A stretch of 64,000 bases of DNA from Bradyrhizobium nivariense (GTDB taxonomy: Bacteria; Pseudomonadota; Alphaproteobacteria; Rhizobiales; Xanthobacteraceae), in the NCBI RefSeq assembly GCF_029846715.1, contig NZ_JARVWW010000009.1:62001-126000 (forward strand). Reading direction: 5' to 3'. A model generated the notes under the pieces. That model saw only the letters and a list, made by a program, of their open reading frames with translations, searched no databases and had not been told where the DNA came from. This document shows, one piece after another, positions 18,778-26,414 of the stretch (position 1 is its first letter; every line of letters starts with the position of its first letter). Position numbers and translations under genes: made by a program.

Positions 18778-20397
18778 TCACGCCGCCGGAGCGCGCTCCT
18801 TGCGTCCCGGCACCGCCGCCAGCAGCTCGCGCGTATAGTCATGCTCCGGCGCGGCGAAGAGTTGCGCGGTCGGCTTCAGCTCGACGATGGCGCCGCGCTG
18901 CATCACCGCGATGCGGTCGCAGATCTGGGCTGCAACGCGCAGATCGTGGGTGATGAACAGCATCGACAGGCCAAGGCGCGCCTTGAGGTCTTCGAGCAGC
19001 CTCAGGACCTGGGCCTGCACGGAGACGTCGAGCGCGGAGACGGCTTCGTCCGCGACGATGATTTCTGGCTCGAGCGCGAGCGCGCGCGCAATGCCGATGC
19101 GCTGGCGCTGGCCGCCGGAGAATTCATGCGGATAGCGCTCGAGCGCGCCGGTATCGAGGCCGACCATCTTGAGGAGATCGCGGGCGCGGTCGAATGCCAC
19201 TTTCGGATCGGTGCCCGCCGCGATCGGGCCGTCGGCGATGATGTGACCGACCTTGCGGCGCGGATTGAGCGAAGCGAACGGATCCTGAAAGATCATCTGG
19301 ATGCGATGGCGCTCGGCGCGCAGCGCCTTGCCGGTGAGCGAGGTGAGATCGGTCTCCCCGATCCGCACCGTGCCGCGGTCGGCTTCGATCAGCCGCATCA
19401 CGAGGCGTGCCACCGACGATTTGCCGGAGCCGGACTCGCCGACCAGGCCGAGCGTCTCGCCCTTGAGGATGTTGAAATTGACCTCGCGCGCGGCATCGAC
19501 GCGGCGGTCCTCGCGAAACCAGCCGCCCGAGGTGACGTAAGTCTTGTCCAGCCCGATCACCTCGACCGCCTTGGCCTGATCGTCGAGCAGCGTGCGTGCC
19601 GGCGGATCCATGGTCGGCACGGCGGCGAGCAGCGCCTTGGTGTAGTCGTGCTGCGGCTCGTTGAAGACGGTTGCAACGGGACCTTCCTCCACGACCTTGC
19701 CGTGGCGGAGAACCACGACCTGGTCGGCGATGTCGGCGACCACGCCGAAATCATGGGTGATGAACATCACCGCCATGTTGCGGTTGCGCTGGAGGTTGCG
19801 GATCAGCTTGAGGATCTGCGCCTGCGTGGTGACGTCGAGCGCGGTGGTCGGCTCGTCGGCGACCAGCACCGCCGGCTCGAGCGCCAGCGCCATCGCGATC
19901 ATGGCGCGCTGGCGCTGGCCGCCGGAGAGCTGGTGCGGATAGGCCCGCACGATGCGCTCGGGGTCGGGCAGGCCGACCTCGCGCGCCAGCGACAGCGCCT
20001 TGGCGCGCCGCGCCCTCGGCGTGAGCAGGCCGTGCGCCTCGAACATCTCCGCCATCTGGTCGCCGATCCGCATCAGCGGATTGAGCGCGGTCATCGGCTC
20101 CTGAAAGATCATCGCGAGCCGGCGGCCGCGCAAATCGCGCCAGCCATCATCGTCGAGCTTGAGCAGGTCGCGGCCCTCGAACATGATCTCGCCGGACGTG
20201 ACGTCGACCGTATCAGGCAGCAGGCCCATCAGCGCGTGCGCGCACATCGATTTGCCGGAACCGGATTCGCCGACGACGCAGACGATCTTGCCGGCCCTCA
20301 GGTCCAGCGAGATGCCGTCGACAGCGTACGGACGCTCGGCGCTCTTGGGCAGCGCGATCCGCAGGTTCTTGACGGAGACGGTGGCGGGGGCGGTCAT
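18778..20397 (-). CDS. Peptide-type ABC importer, fused double ATP-binding protein (DppD-DppF/YejF-like)
   Basis: A 539-residue protein with two complete ABC ATPase halves. The first has Walker A GESGSGKS (43-50), signature LSGGQRQRAM and Walker B VLVADEPTTALD; the second has Walker A GESGSGKS near 320, signature FSGGQRQRIG and IIVADEAVSALD. It energises import of peptides or related solutes through the two permeases upstream; its start is two bases from the permease stop. The ATG at 20397 is used; the longer frame to 20562 is out-of-frame permease sequence. The last gene of the operon. Confidence 0.93.
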   Translation of the reverse strand: MTAPATVSVKNLRIALPKSAERPYAVDGISLDLRAGKIVCVVGESGSGKSMCAHALMGLLPDTVDVTSGEIMFEGRDLLKLDDDGWRDLRGRRLAMIFQEPMTALNPLMRIGDQMAEMFEAHGLLTPRARRAKALSLAREVGLPDPERIVRAYPHQLSGGQRQRAMIAMALALEPAVLVADEPTTALDVTTQAQILKLIRNLQRNRNMAVMFITHDFGVVADIADQVVVLRHGKVVEEGPVATVFNEPQHDYTKALLAAVPTMDPPARTLLDDQAKAVEVIGLDKTYVTSGGWFREDRRVDAAREVNFNILKGETLGLVGESGSGKSSVARLVMRLIEADRGTVRIGETDLTSLTGKALRAERHRIQMIFQDPFASLNPRRKVGHIIADGPIAAGTDPKVAFDRARDLLKMVGLDTGALERYPHEFSGGQRQRIGIARALALEPEIIVADEAVSALDVSVQAQVLRLLEDLKARLGLSMLFITHDLRVAAQICDRIAVMQRGAIVELKPTAQLFAAPEHDYTRELLAAVPGRKERAPAA

Positions 20398-20399
20398 GG

Positions 20400-21239
20400 T
20401 CAGCGCCCCTCGCGCGACAGGCGCGGATTGAGCGCGTCGTTGAGGCCTTCGCCGATCAGGTTCAAGCCGAGCACCGAGATCAGGATGGCGACACCGGGGA
20501 ACACGGTGATCCACCAGGCCTGGCGGATCACGGTGCGGCCGGCGCCGACCATATAGCCCCACGAGATCAGATTGGGATCGCCGAGGCCGAGGAAGGCCAG
20601 CGAGGACTCCAGCAGGATCGCGGTCGCCACCATCAGCGAGGCCAGCACGATCACCGGCGACAGCGCGTTCGGCAAAATCTCGCGCAGGATGATCCAGGTG
20701 TTGCTCTGGCCGGTGACAACGGCGGCCTGGACGTACTCCCGCGTGCGCAGCGACAGCACCTCGCCGCGGACGAGACGGGCCACCGGCGGCCAGCTCACCA
20801 CTGCGATCGAGGCGACGATCGAATAGATCGAGGGCTGCAGGATCGCGACCAGCACGATCGCGAGCGCAAAGCTCGGGATGGTCTGGAAAAACTCGGTGAA
20901 GCGCATCAAGGCGTCGTCGACCTTGCCGCCGAAATAGCCGGCCATGGCGCCGATCGGCACGCCGACGACCAGCGCCACCAGTGTGGAGACCAAGCCGACG
21001 AGCAGCGAGACGCGTGCGCCAAAGATCATGCCGGCGAACACGTCGCGGCCGAGCGCGTCGGTGCCGAGCGGCACGGTCGCGAGCGTGAACGGCGGCAGGA
21101 ACGGCCGCTGCACCATGCGCCAGGGCGAGTTCGGGAACAGCATCGGACCGAACACCGCGACCGAGATGGCAAGCAGCAGGATGATGAGCCCGATGACGCC
21201 GCTCGGGCTCCTCAACATCGATTTCCAGAACTGTTTCAT
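20400..21239 (-). CDS. Peptide-type ABC importer permease, DppC-like
   Basis: A 279-residue inner-membrane protein. An N-terminal membrane segment (about 13-35) precedes a periplasmic stretch with the DppC-type PLGTDALGRDVFAGMI motif, then the BPD permease core with about five helices and the ATPase-coupling EAA-like loop ending GQSNTWIILREILPNALSP. The start overlaps the stop of the upstream permease as ATGA, so the two are translationally coupled. Confidence 0.92.
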   Translation of the reverse strand: MKQFWKSMLRSPSGVIGLIILLLAISVAVFGPMLFPNSPWRMVQRPFLPPFTLATVPLGTDALGRDVFAGMIFGARVSLLVGLVSTLVALVVGVPIGAMAGYFGGKVDDALMRFTEFFQTIPSFALAIVLVAILQPSIYSIVASIAVVSWPPVARLVRGEVLSLRTREYVQAAVVTGQSNTWIILREILPNALSPVIVLASLMVATAILLESSLAFLGLGDPNLISWGYMVGAGRTVIRQAWWITVFPGVAILISVLGLNLIGEGLNDALNPRLSREGR

Positions 21240-22207
21240 GAGGTGAATTCGATGCGCGGGTCGACCAGGCGATAGACCAGGTCGGTGATGAGGTTGAAGG
21301 TCAGGACCATGGCGGAGCAGATCACGAAGACACCGAGCAGCAGATTGTAGTCGCGCTGCAGCAGGGCGTCGTACATCAGGCGTCCGATGCCGGGCCAGGC
21401 GAACACGGTCTCGGTGATGACGGCGCCGCCGATCAGCGTGCCGGAGTGGACGCCGGCGAGCGTCACGACGGGCAGCAGCGCGTTGCGGAGCACGTGGCGG
21501 CGCTGGATCACGGCATCGGAGAGGCCTTTCGCCCGCGCGGTCTTGACGAAGTCGAGCCGCTTCACCTCCAGCATCGAGGCGCGCGTCATGCGGGTGTAGG
21601 TCGCCATGAAGAACAGGCCGAGCGTCATCGCCGGCATGATCAGGTGCCTTGCGACGTCGGCCACATGGGCAAGGCCGGTGAGGTTGGCGCCGACCGTCTC
21701 GTAGCCGAAGCTCGGCAGCCAATCGACAGCGACCGAGAACAACAGGATACCCATCAGCGCCACCCAGAAAATCGGCATGGCGTAGAAGATCAGCGCGAAG
21801 ATCGTGATGGCGGTGTCGAGCCAGGTCCCCGCGAAGCGCGCCGCGAAGGTGCCGAACAGGATGCCGAGCATCAGCGAGATCGCGAACGCGGTCAGCGTCA
21901 GCAACAGCGTCGCCGGCAGCCGTTCCAGGATCAGCTTCGACACCGGTGCCTGCTGGCGGAAGGAGAAGCCGAGGTCGAGCGTCACGACGCCCTTGACGTA
22001 GACGAAGAGCTGCTCGGGCAGCGGCTTGTCGAGGCCGAACTTCTCCCTGAGCTGCTGGACGAAGATCTGGTCGCTGGCCCCGGCCTCGCCCGCCATCACG
22101 ACCGCGGGATCACCGGGCGCAAGCCGGATCAGGAAGAAATTGAGGACGACGATCGCGAGCAGGACGATCACGCCCTTTAGGACACGTTGAGCGATGAAGG
22201 AGAGCAT
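21236..22207 (-). CDS. Peptide-type ABC importer permease, DppB-like
   Basis: A 323-residue inner-membrane permease. DppB features are the N-terminal helix MLSFIAQRVLKGVIVLLAI, the LRLAPGDP-like RLAPGDPAVV motif, and the coupling loop TARAKGLSDAVIQRRHVLRNALLP. The ATG at 22207 is preferred; a TTG two codons upstream is also possible and neither has a strong ribosome site. A pair of hairpin repeats separates it from the substrate-binding gene. Confidence 0.9.
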   Translation of the reverse strand: MLSFIAQRVLKGVIVLLAIVVLNFFLIRLAPGDPAVVMAGEAGASDQIFVQQLREKFGLDKPLPEQLFVYVKGVVTLDLGFSFRQQAPVSKLILERLPATLLLTLTAFAISLMLGILFGTFAARFAGTWLDTAITIFALIFYAMPIFWVALMGILLFSVAVDWLPSFGYETVGANLTGLAHVADVARHLIMPAMTLGLFFMATYTRMTRASMLEVKRLDFVKTARAKGLSDAVIQRRHVLRNALLPVVTLAGVHSGTLIGGAVITETVFAWPGIGRLMYDALLQRDYNLLLGVFVICSAMVLTFNLITDLVYRLVDPRIEFTS

Positions 22208-22257
22208 TGTCAAATAGCGATGAGATCGGGGTGGTCGCAGCCGCAGCGGCGGTGCGC

Positions 22258-22388
22258 TCCCTCTCCCGCTTGCGGGGGAGGGCAGGGGAGGGGGTGCTTC
22301 CGGAGAGGGATTGCCAAGTGGAGAGAACCCTCACCCGCTACGCTCTTCGAGCGCAGCGACCTCTCCCGCAAGCGGGAGAGGTAAGGGG
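22258..22388. repeat. Pair of CTCTCCCGC hairpin repeats inside the peptide-importer operon
   Basis: Two hairpins of the same family: 22259-22282 (CCCTCTCCCGC/GCGGGGGAGGG, one wobble) and 22361-22380 (CTCTCCCGC-AA-GCGGGAGAG, perfect). They lie in the 199-base gap between the binding-protein gene and the first permease gene, both read leftward. Hairpins at such a place can stabilise the upstream message and lower downstream expression, as for REP in malE-malF; that role is inferred. Confidence 0.65.
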
Positions 22389-22406
22389 AGTTCGGCGCTG
22401 CTGCCG

Positions 22407-23957
22407 TCACTTGTCGAGCCATGCGTCCTTGAAGCCGTCATTGACGCCAATGCCCGTGGTGATCAGGTTCTTGACCTTGCAGCGCATGATGGTCGGGAAT
22501 TGCAGCTCGAGCATCCAGGCCACCGGTACATCCTCGACCAGGATCTTCTGCGCCTTCTCGTAGATCTCCTTGCGCTTGGAGTCCGGCGTCGCCACCGCGC
22601 CGTCGGCGAACAGCTTGTCGATTTCCGGGTTGGAGTAACCCTCGACGTTGTTGAACACCTGGCCCTTGGCGATGGCGCTGGAGACGTAGTTGCGGCCGAC
22701 GCCGAGCGCGGGATCGCCGTACTGGTAGAGATAGGTGAAGGCGATGTCGTAGTCCCAGTCGCCGATCTTCTGGTTGCCGCCGGCGACGTCGGTGGCGATG
22801 GTCTCGATATTCATGCCGACGTCCTGGAGGTTCTGCTTCACGGCTTCACCCCAGCGCTGCCAGGTCTCGCCATAGGCGAGCGGCAGAAGGCGGATCTTCT
22901 CGCCCTTGTAGCCGGCTTCCTTCAGCAGCGCCTTGGCCTTGGCGGGATCGTAAGGATATTTGGGCACGTCGTCGGTGTAGTATTTGATGGTCGAGGCCGA
23001 CGGGCCGGTCGCGACCTTGCCGAGCCCGTTCCAGATCACGTCCTTGGCGAAGTCGCGGTCAACCGCATACATGATCGCCTGCCGCACCCGCTTGTCTGCG
23101 AGCGGACCCTGGCGGTTGTTGAGCCACAGCCAGGCCAGCGGCGAGAAGAACTCCCAGCCGGCGCCGGTGACGCAGGTGTCCTTCAGCTTGGAGAGCCGGG
23201 GCACGTCGAAATTCTCCACCGAGCCGCCGGGCAGCACGTCGACCTTGCCGGTCTCATAGGCCACCGAGCGCGCCGCGGCATCGGGAATGATCTGCCAGTA
23301 GATCTCGTCGAGATGGGGCTTGCCCTTCTCGTAATAGTTCGGATTCTTGACCAGGCGGATGAAAGAGCCCTTCTGCCACTCCTTGAACATGAAGGGGCCG
23401 GTGCCGACAGGGGCGTTGTTGTAGGGATTGGTCTTCCAGTCGGTGCCTTCATAGAGATGCTTCGGCACCATCGGCATCGAGCCGACCTCGAAGATGCCGA
23501 GGAACGGACCGAACGGCTGCTTCAGCGTGAACACCACCGTGTAGTCGTCGGGCGCCTCGACCTTGTCGACCTGCGCTAGGTTGTTGCGGGCGCGCGCATG
23601 GGTCTGCTTCAGCATCTCGAGCGAGAACAGCACGTCGGCGGCGGTGAAGGGCTTGCCGTCATGCCAGGTCACGCCCTTCCTGAGCTTGAATGTGTAGGTT
23701 TTTGCGTCCTCGCTGACGCTCCAGCTCTCGGCTAGCTCCGGCTGCGGTTCGAGCTTGGGGCTGTAGCGAAGCAGGCCTTCGAAAATGTTGCCGGACACCA
23801 TCTGCACCGGGCCGTTCTGGACCATCGCCAGCATCAGGCCGGGCGGCTCGGGCTGGATCACGACATTGATCGCACCCCCCGTTTTCGGCTCTTGCGCCAG
23901 CGCCGGGGCCGCAAGGCCGCAAGCCAGGAGGAGACCAAGCAACACTCGTTTTGACAT
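22407..23957 (-). CDS. Peptide-type ABC importer substrate-binding protein
   Basis: A 516-residue periplasmic protein of the SBP_bac_5 (DppA/OppA) family, with a Sec signal (MSKRVLLGLLLACGLAAPA, cleavage after LAQ). Typical features are ESWSVSEDAKTYTFKLRKGV, GTGPFMFKEWQKGS, RQAIMYAVDRD and the C-terminal WMLELQFPTI. It is the first gene of the SBP-permease-permease-ATPase operon. The ligand could be a peptide, opine or other solute; sequence alone does not tell. The 215-base gap to the divergent tetR should hold its promoter. Confidence 0.92.
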   Translation of the reverse strand: MSKRVLLGLLLACGLAAPALAQEPKTGGAINVVIQPEPPGLMLAMVQNGPVQMVSGNIFEGLLRYSPKLEPQPELAESWSVSEDAKTYTFKLRKGVTWHDGKPFTAADVLFSLEMLKQTHARARNNLAQVDKVEAPDDYTVVFTLKQPFGPFLGIFEVGSMPMVPKHLYEGTDWKTNPYNNAPVGTGPFMFKEWQKGSFIRLVKNPNYYEKGKPHLDEIYWQIIPDAAARSVAYETGKVDVLPGGSVENFDVPRLSKLKDTCVTGAGWEFFSPLAWLWLNNRQGPLADKRVRQAIMYAVDRDFAKDVIWNGLGKVATGPSASTIKYYTDDVPKYPYDPAKAKALLKEAGYKGEKIRLLPLAYGETWQRWGEAVKQNLQDVGMNIETIATDVAGGNQKIGDWDYDIAFTYLYQYGDPALGVGRNYVSSAIAKGQVFNNVEGYSNPEIDKLFADGAVATPDSKRKEIYEKAQKILVEDVPVAWMLELQFPTIMRCKVKNLITTGIGVNDGFKDAWLDK

Positions 23958-24149
23958 GTCGTATCTTTCTCAAGCGAGACCAGCCGCAAGCGCTTCGCAC
24001 GTCGTGGCGCGCAAAGCTACGGCCGGCCCATCCCAGTCCCCATCCGGTATCGAGGCTCACATAGTCTCATTCGGCGCCGCAAGATGAAAGTCTCGACAGT
24101 GTTCGCACAAAAAATGTACAGCGCGTCCTGTTTTCACTTGATTCATTAC

Positions 24150-24166
24150 CTTGTCATGGAGACAAG
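24150..24166. promoter_or_regulatory. Candidate operator upstream of tetR
   Basis: Inverted repeat CTTGTC-ATGGA-GACAAG lies seven bases before the start codon of the TetR-family gene. Position and symmetry suit an autoregulatory site; it overlaps the place where a ribosome site would lie. No experimental support. Confidence 0.4.
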
Positions 24167-24172
24167 TCGGCC

Positions 24173-24823
24173 ATGGATAACGCCACACGCTCCGAACGGT
24201 CACGCAACGCCGCGCTCGAGGCGGCGACCAGGATCATCGCGCGCGACGGACCCGGCCGGCTGACGCTCGATGCGATCGCGCGCGAGAGCGGTCTGAGCAA
24301 AGGCGGCGTCATGCATCAGTTCCGCACCAAGGAGGCCGTGCTCAAGGCGCTTCTGGAGCGGCAGATGGAGCATTTCGAGGAGTTCTCGACCCGGTATATG
24401 GCGAAGGTGAGCGCGACCTCGGCGAATCCCAATCTGGCGACGCAGCTTGCCACCGTGCGGGAAGCGGCGACATCGCCGAATTCCGCCGCGTTGGCGCTGG
24501 TCGCGGCCATGGTTGAGAATCCCGGGCTGATGGCGCTGCCGCGCGAGCGGGAGATGAAGAGGGTGGAGGCCATCAAGGCGGAGGCCGTCGATCCCGAGCT
24601 CGCGCTGTTGCGCTGGGCAGCCGCACGCGGATTATTGCTGAGCTCGCTGTTCGGCATGTCGCCGCTTGGCAATGACGAGCACCAGCGGCTGTTCGCGCGT
24701 CTGCTCGATGACGATCGGTGGCGGCCGCTGGAAAAGCCGGCCGAAAAGCCAACCAGGCCACGCGCCGCCAAATCGAGCGCGGTGTCGGCGGCAAAGGCCG
24801 CAACCCCGCGCAAGCGCGCCTGA
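24173..24823 (+). CDS. TetR/AcrR-family transcriptional regulator
   Basis: A 216-residue repressor-type protein. Residues 10-57 are the TetR helix-turn-helix domain (AALEAATRIIARDGPGRLTLDAIARESGLSKGGVMHQF, seen as two stretches), with GVMHQFRTKEAVLKALL as the recognition end. The rest is the helical ligand-binding domain, ending in a lysine/arginine-rich tail (KAATPRKRA). It is divergent from the peptide importer and 281 bases upstream of the DUF3313 gene, whose promoter carries a TetR-like palindrome. Either could be its target; the effector is unknown. Confidence 0.9.
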   Translation: MDNATRSERSRNAALEAATRIIARDGPGRLTLDAIARESGLSKGGVMHQFRTKEAVLKALLERQMEHFEEFSTRYMAKVSATSANPNLATQLATVREAATSPNSAALALVAAMVENPGLMALPREREMKRVEAIKAEAVDPELALLRWAAARGLLLSSLFGMSPLGNDEHQRLFARLLDDDRWRPLEKPAEKPTRPRAAKSSAVSAAKAATPRKRA

Positions 24824-24901
24824 TTCGTCGTTAACGAAATCCAGCCATGAACCGCATAAAGCCGCGCCTGCGGCCAAATGCGTCAGCAGTCATTTCTGTA
24901 C

Positions 24902-24930
24902 TTTACAAACCAACTGGTCGGTTTTATAAC
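24902..24930 (+). promoter_or_regulatory. Promoter with a TetR-like palindrome in its spacer
   Basis: A -35 TTTACA (24902-24907) and a -10 TATAAC (24925-24930) are separated by exactly 17 bases. The palindrome AAACC-N8-GGTTT (24907-24924, inner ACCAACTGGTCGGT) fills the spacer, as expected for a repressor operator. It reads toward the DUF3313 lipoprotein gene at 25105, giving a leader of about 170 bases. The TetR-type repressor is a guess, possibly the product of the gene just upstream. Confidence 0.7.
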
Positions 24931-25001
24931 CGGAAACACTGAGACGGCCCGAGGCATCTGACATGGCCCCGGACGATGCCTTGGGCCGGCGATGGTGAGC
25001 G

Positions 25002-25035
25002 CCGCAGCCGCGTCTGGTCCCATACGCGGCTGCGG
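25002..25035 (+). other. 12-bp hairpin in the leader of the DUF3313 gene
   Basis: CCGCAGCCGCGT and ACGCGGCTGCGG form a perfect 12-bp stem with a 10-base loop. A second hairpin, AAAGGCC-N11-GGCCTTT, lies at 25054-25078, just before the ribosome site. No U-tract follows either, so they look like leader structure and not an attenuator. Confidence 0.5.
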
Positions 25036-25104
25036 TCCCCATCGCCTTCAACAAAAGGCCTTCCCAAGGATGGCCTTTCCTGAAAGCCGCTAGAGGAGTC
25101 TGCA

Positions 25105-25767
25105 ATGGATCGCTCGATCGCCCTGCGCGGTCTGGGAACGCTGGTGCTTTGCGCGGCCGCGGCCGGCTGCGCCACGATCGCGCCCGTGCCCTATTCGGAG
25201 ATGGCGTCCTCGGCCTACATGGCCCCGGACAAGTCGGACGCCTCCGGCCGTGTGCCCTACCGCTATTCCACCCAAGTCGACTGGCGCGCGTATAACAAAG
25301 TGATCCTTGATCCCGTCGTGGTCTACCGCGGGAGGGATCACCAGTTCGGCGACATGTCCGGCAAGGACAAGGCGACGCTGGCCGCCTACATGCAGAACTG
25401 TTTTGCCGAGCGGCTGCGCGGCCGCTTCGCATCGGTGCGCGAGCGCGGGCCGAACACGCTGCGGATCAGGCTGACGCTCACCGGCGCCGTCACCAACACG
25501 CCGGTGCTCGGCACGCTCTCGCGCTTCGACGTCGCTGGCGCGGTCTACAACGGCGTGCAGGCCGCGCGCGACGGCGAGGGCACCCTGACCGGCTCGGTGA
25601 TCTACGGCGTCGAGATCTTCGACGCCCAGACCTCACGCCTGCTCTCGGCCTACGTCACCAAGCAATACCCGGGCGCCTACGACATCAAGGCTACCGCCGG
25701 CTCGCTCGCCGCCGCCACCGCCGGCCTCGACAAGGGCGCCGACGCGCTGATGGCGCAACTGAACTGA
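25105..25767 (+). CDS. DUF3313-family lipoprotein
   Basis: A 220-residue lipoprotein: a signal with lipobox AAAAGC (lipidated Cys22), then a DUF3313 domain recognisable from YNKVILDPVVVY and the C-terminal repeated alanine-rich helix. Members are envelope proteins of unknown role. The residue after Cys is Ala, so outer-membrane sorting is expected. GAGGAG lies six bases upstream of the ATG. It is followed after 32 bases by a DUF2147 gene and preceded by a strong promoter/operator and a structured leader, which suggests inducible envelope-stress expression. Confidence 0.82.
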   Translation: MDRSIALRGLGTLVLCAAAAGCATIAPVPYSEMASSAYMAPDKSDASGRVPYRYSTQVDWRAYNKVILDPVVVYRGRDHQFGDMSGKDKATLAAYMQNCFAERLRGRFASVRERGPNTLRIRLTLTGAVTNTPVLGTLSRFDVAGAVYNGVQAARDGEGTLTGSVIYGVEIFDAQTSRLLSAYVTKQYPGAYDIKATAGSLAAATAGLDKGADALMAQLN

Positions 25768-25799
25768 CGCCGCAACCCAGCCAACGAAAGGTGCTGCTG

Positions 25800-26378
25800 A
25801 TGAACTTCTTCCTTCGCTTCCTGCTGCGCGTCGCGATCACCATCGTGATGATGGCGTTTGGCGGCCAAGCCGGCGCCGCCGCGCCCGCCACGCCCACAGA
25901 TCCCAGCGGCACCTGGCTCGTCGAGGACGGCCGCGCCCGCATCCGGCTGGAGCGCTGCGGGCCGTCGCGCGAGCGCATCTGCGGCTTCATCGTCTGGATG
26001 AAGGAGCCGGCCGACAAGCGCGGCCAGCCTTATCGCGACAAGGAAAATCCCGATTCAGACAAGCGCGCTCGTCCGCTGCTTGGCCATCAGCTCATCATGG
26101 GCTTGCAGGCGACGCCTGAGGGGCGGTTTGCCGGCGACATCTACAACGCCGAGGACGGCAAGTTCTACTCGGTCTCGCTGTGGCGCGAATCTCCCGACCG
26201 CCTCAAGCTCAAGGGCTGCCTGATCAAGTTCCTGTGCCAGACCCAGACCTGGCAGCAAACGCTCGACGTCCAGCCCGGCCAGCTCGTCGGCCTGACCGGC
26301 GATCTTAACGGCCCCCGCGCCGACAAGGAATGGGCGGCCGTGACGGCCCCGAAGCCGATTCAAGTGAAGGGAAAATAG
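25800..26378 (+). CDS. DUF2147-family periplasmic protein
   Basis: A 192-residue protein with a signal peptide (MNFFLRFLLRVAITIVMMAF, cleavage about AGA). The mature part has the DUF2147 pattern: SGTWLVEDGRARIRLERC, an ERICGFIVWM strand, DIYNAEDGKFYSVSLW, and LKGCLIKFLCQTQTW. The fold is a small lipocalin-like barrel; a few members have been linked to membrane or toxic-compound stress, but no activity is established. The ATG at 25800 follows GAAAGG by eight bases and is preferred over a GTG nine bases upstream. Same transcript as the DUF3313 gene. Confidence 0.82.
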   Translation: MNFFLRFLLRVAITIVMMAFGGQAGAAAPATPTDPSGTWLVEDGRARIRLERCGPSRERICGFIVWMKEPADKRGQPYRDKENPDSDKRARPLLGHQLIMGLQATPEGRFAGDIYNAEDGKFYSVSLWRESPDRLKLKGCLIKFLCQTQTWQQTLDVQPGQLVGLTGDLNGPRADKEWAAVTAPKPIQVKGK

Positions 26379-26386
26379 CCTTTTCA

Positions 26387-26409
26387 CCTCGCCCGCTTGC
26401 GGGAAGAGG
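26387..26409. terminator. Hairpin between convergent genes
   Basis: CCTC-G-CCCGC-TT-GCGGG-AA-GAGG is a stem with one internal loop, a member of the CTCTCCCGC repeat family. It lies between the convergent ends of the DUF2147 gene (26378) and the winged-helix regulator (26415), with a short T run before it on the + strand, so it could serve leftward transcripts best. Confidence 0.5.
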
Positions 26410-26414
26410 GAGCT

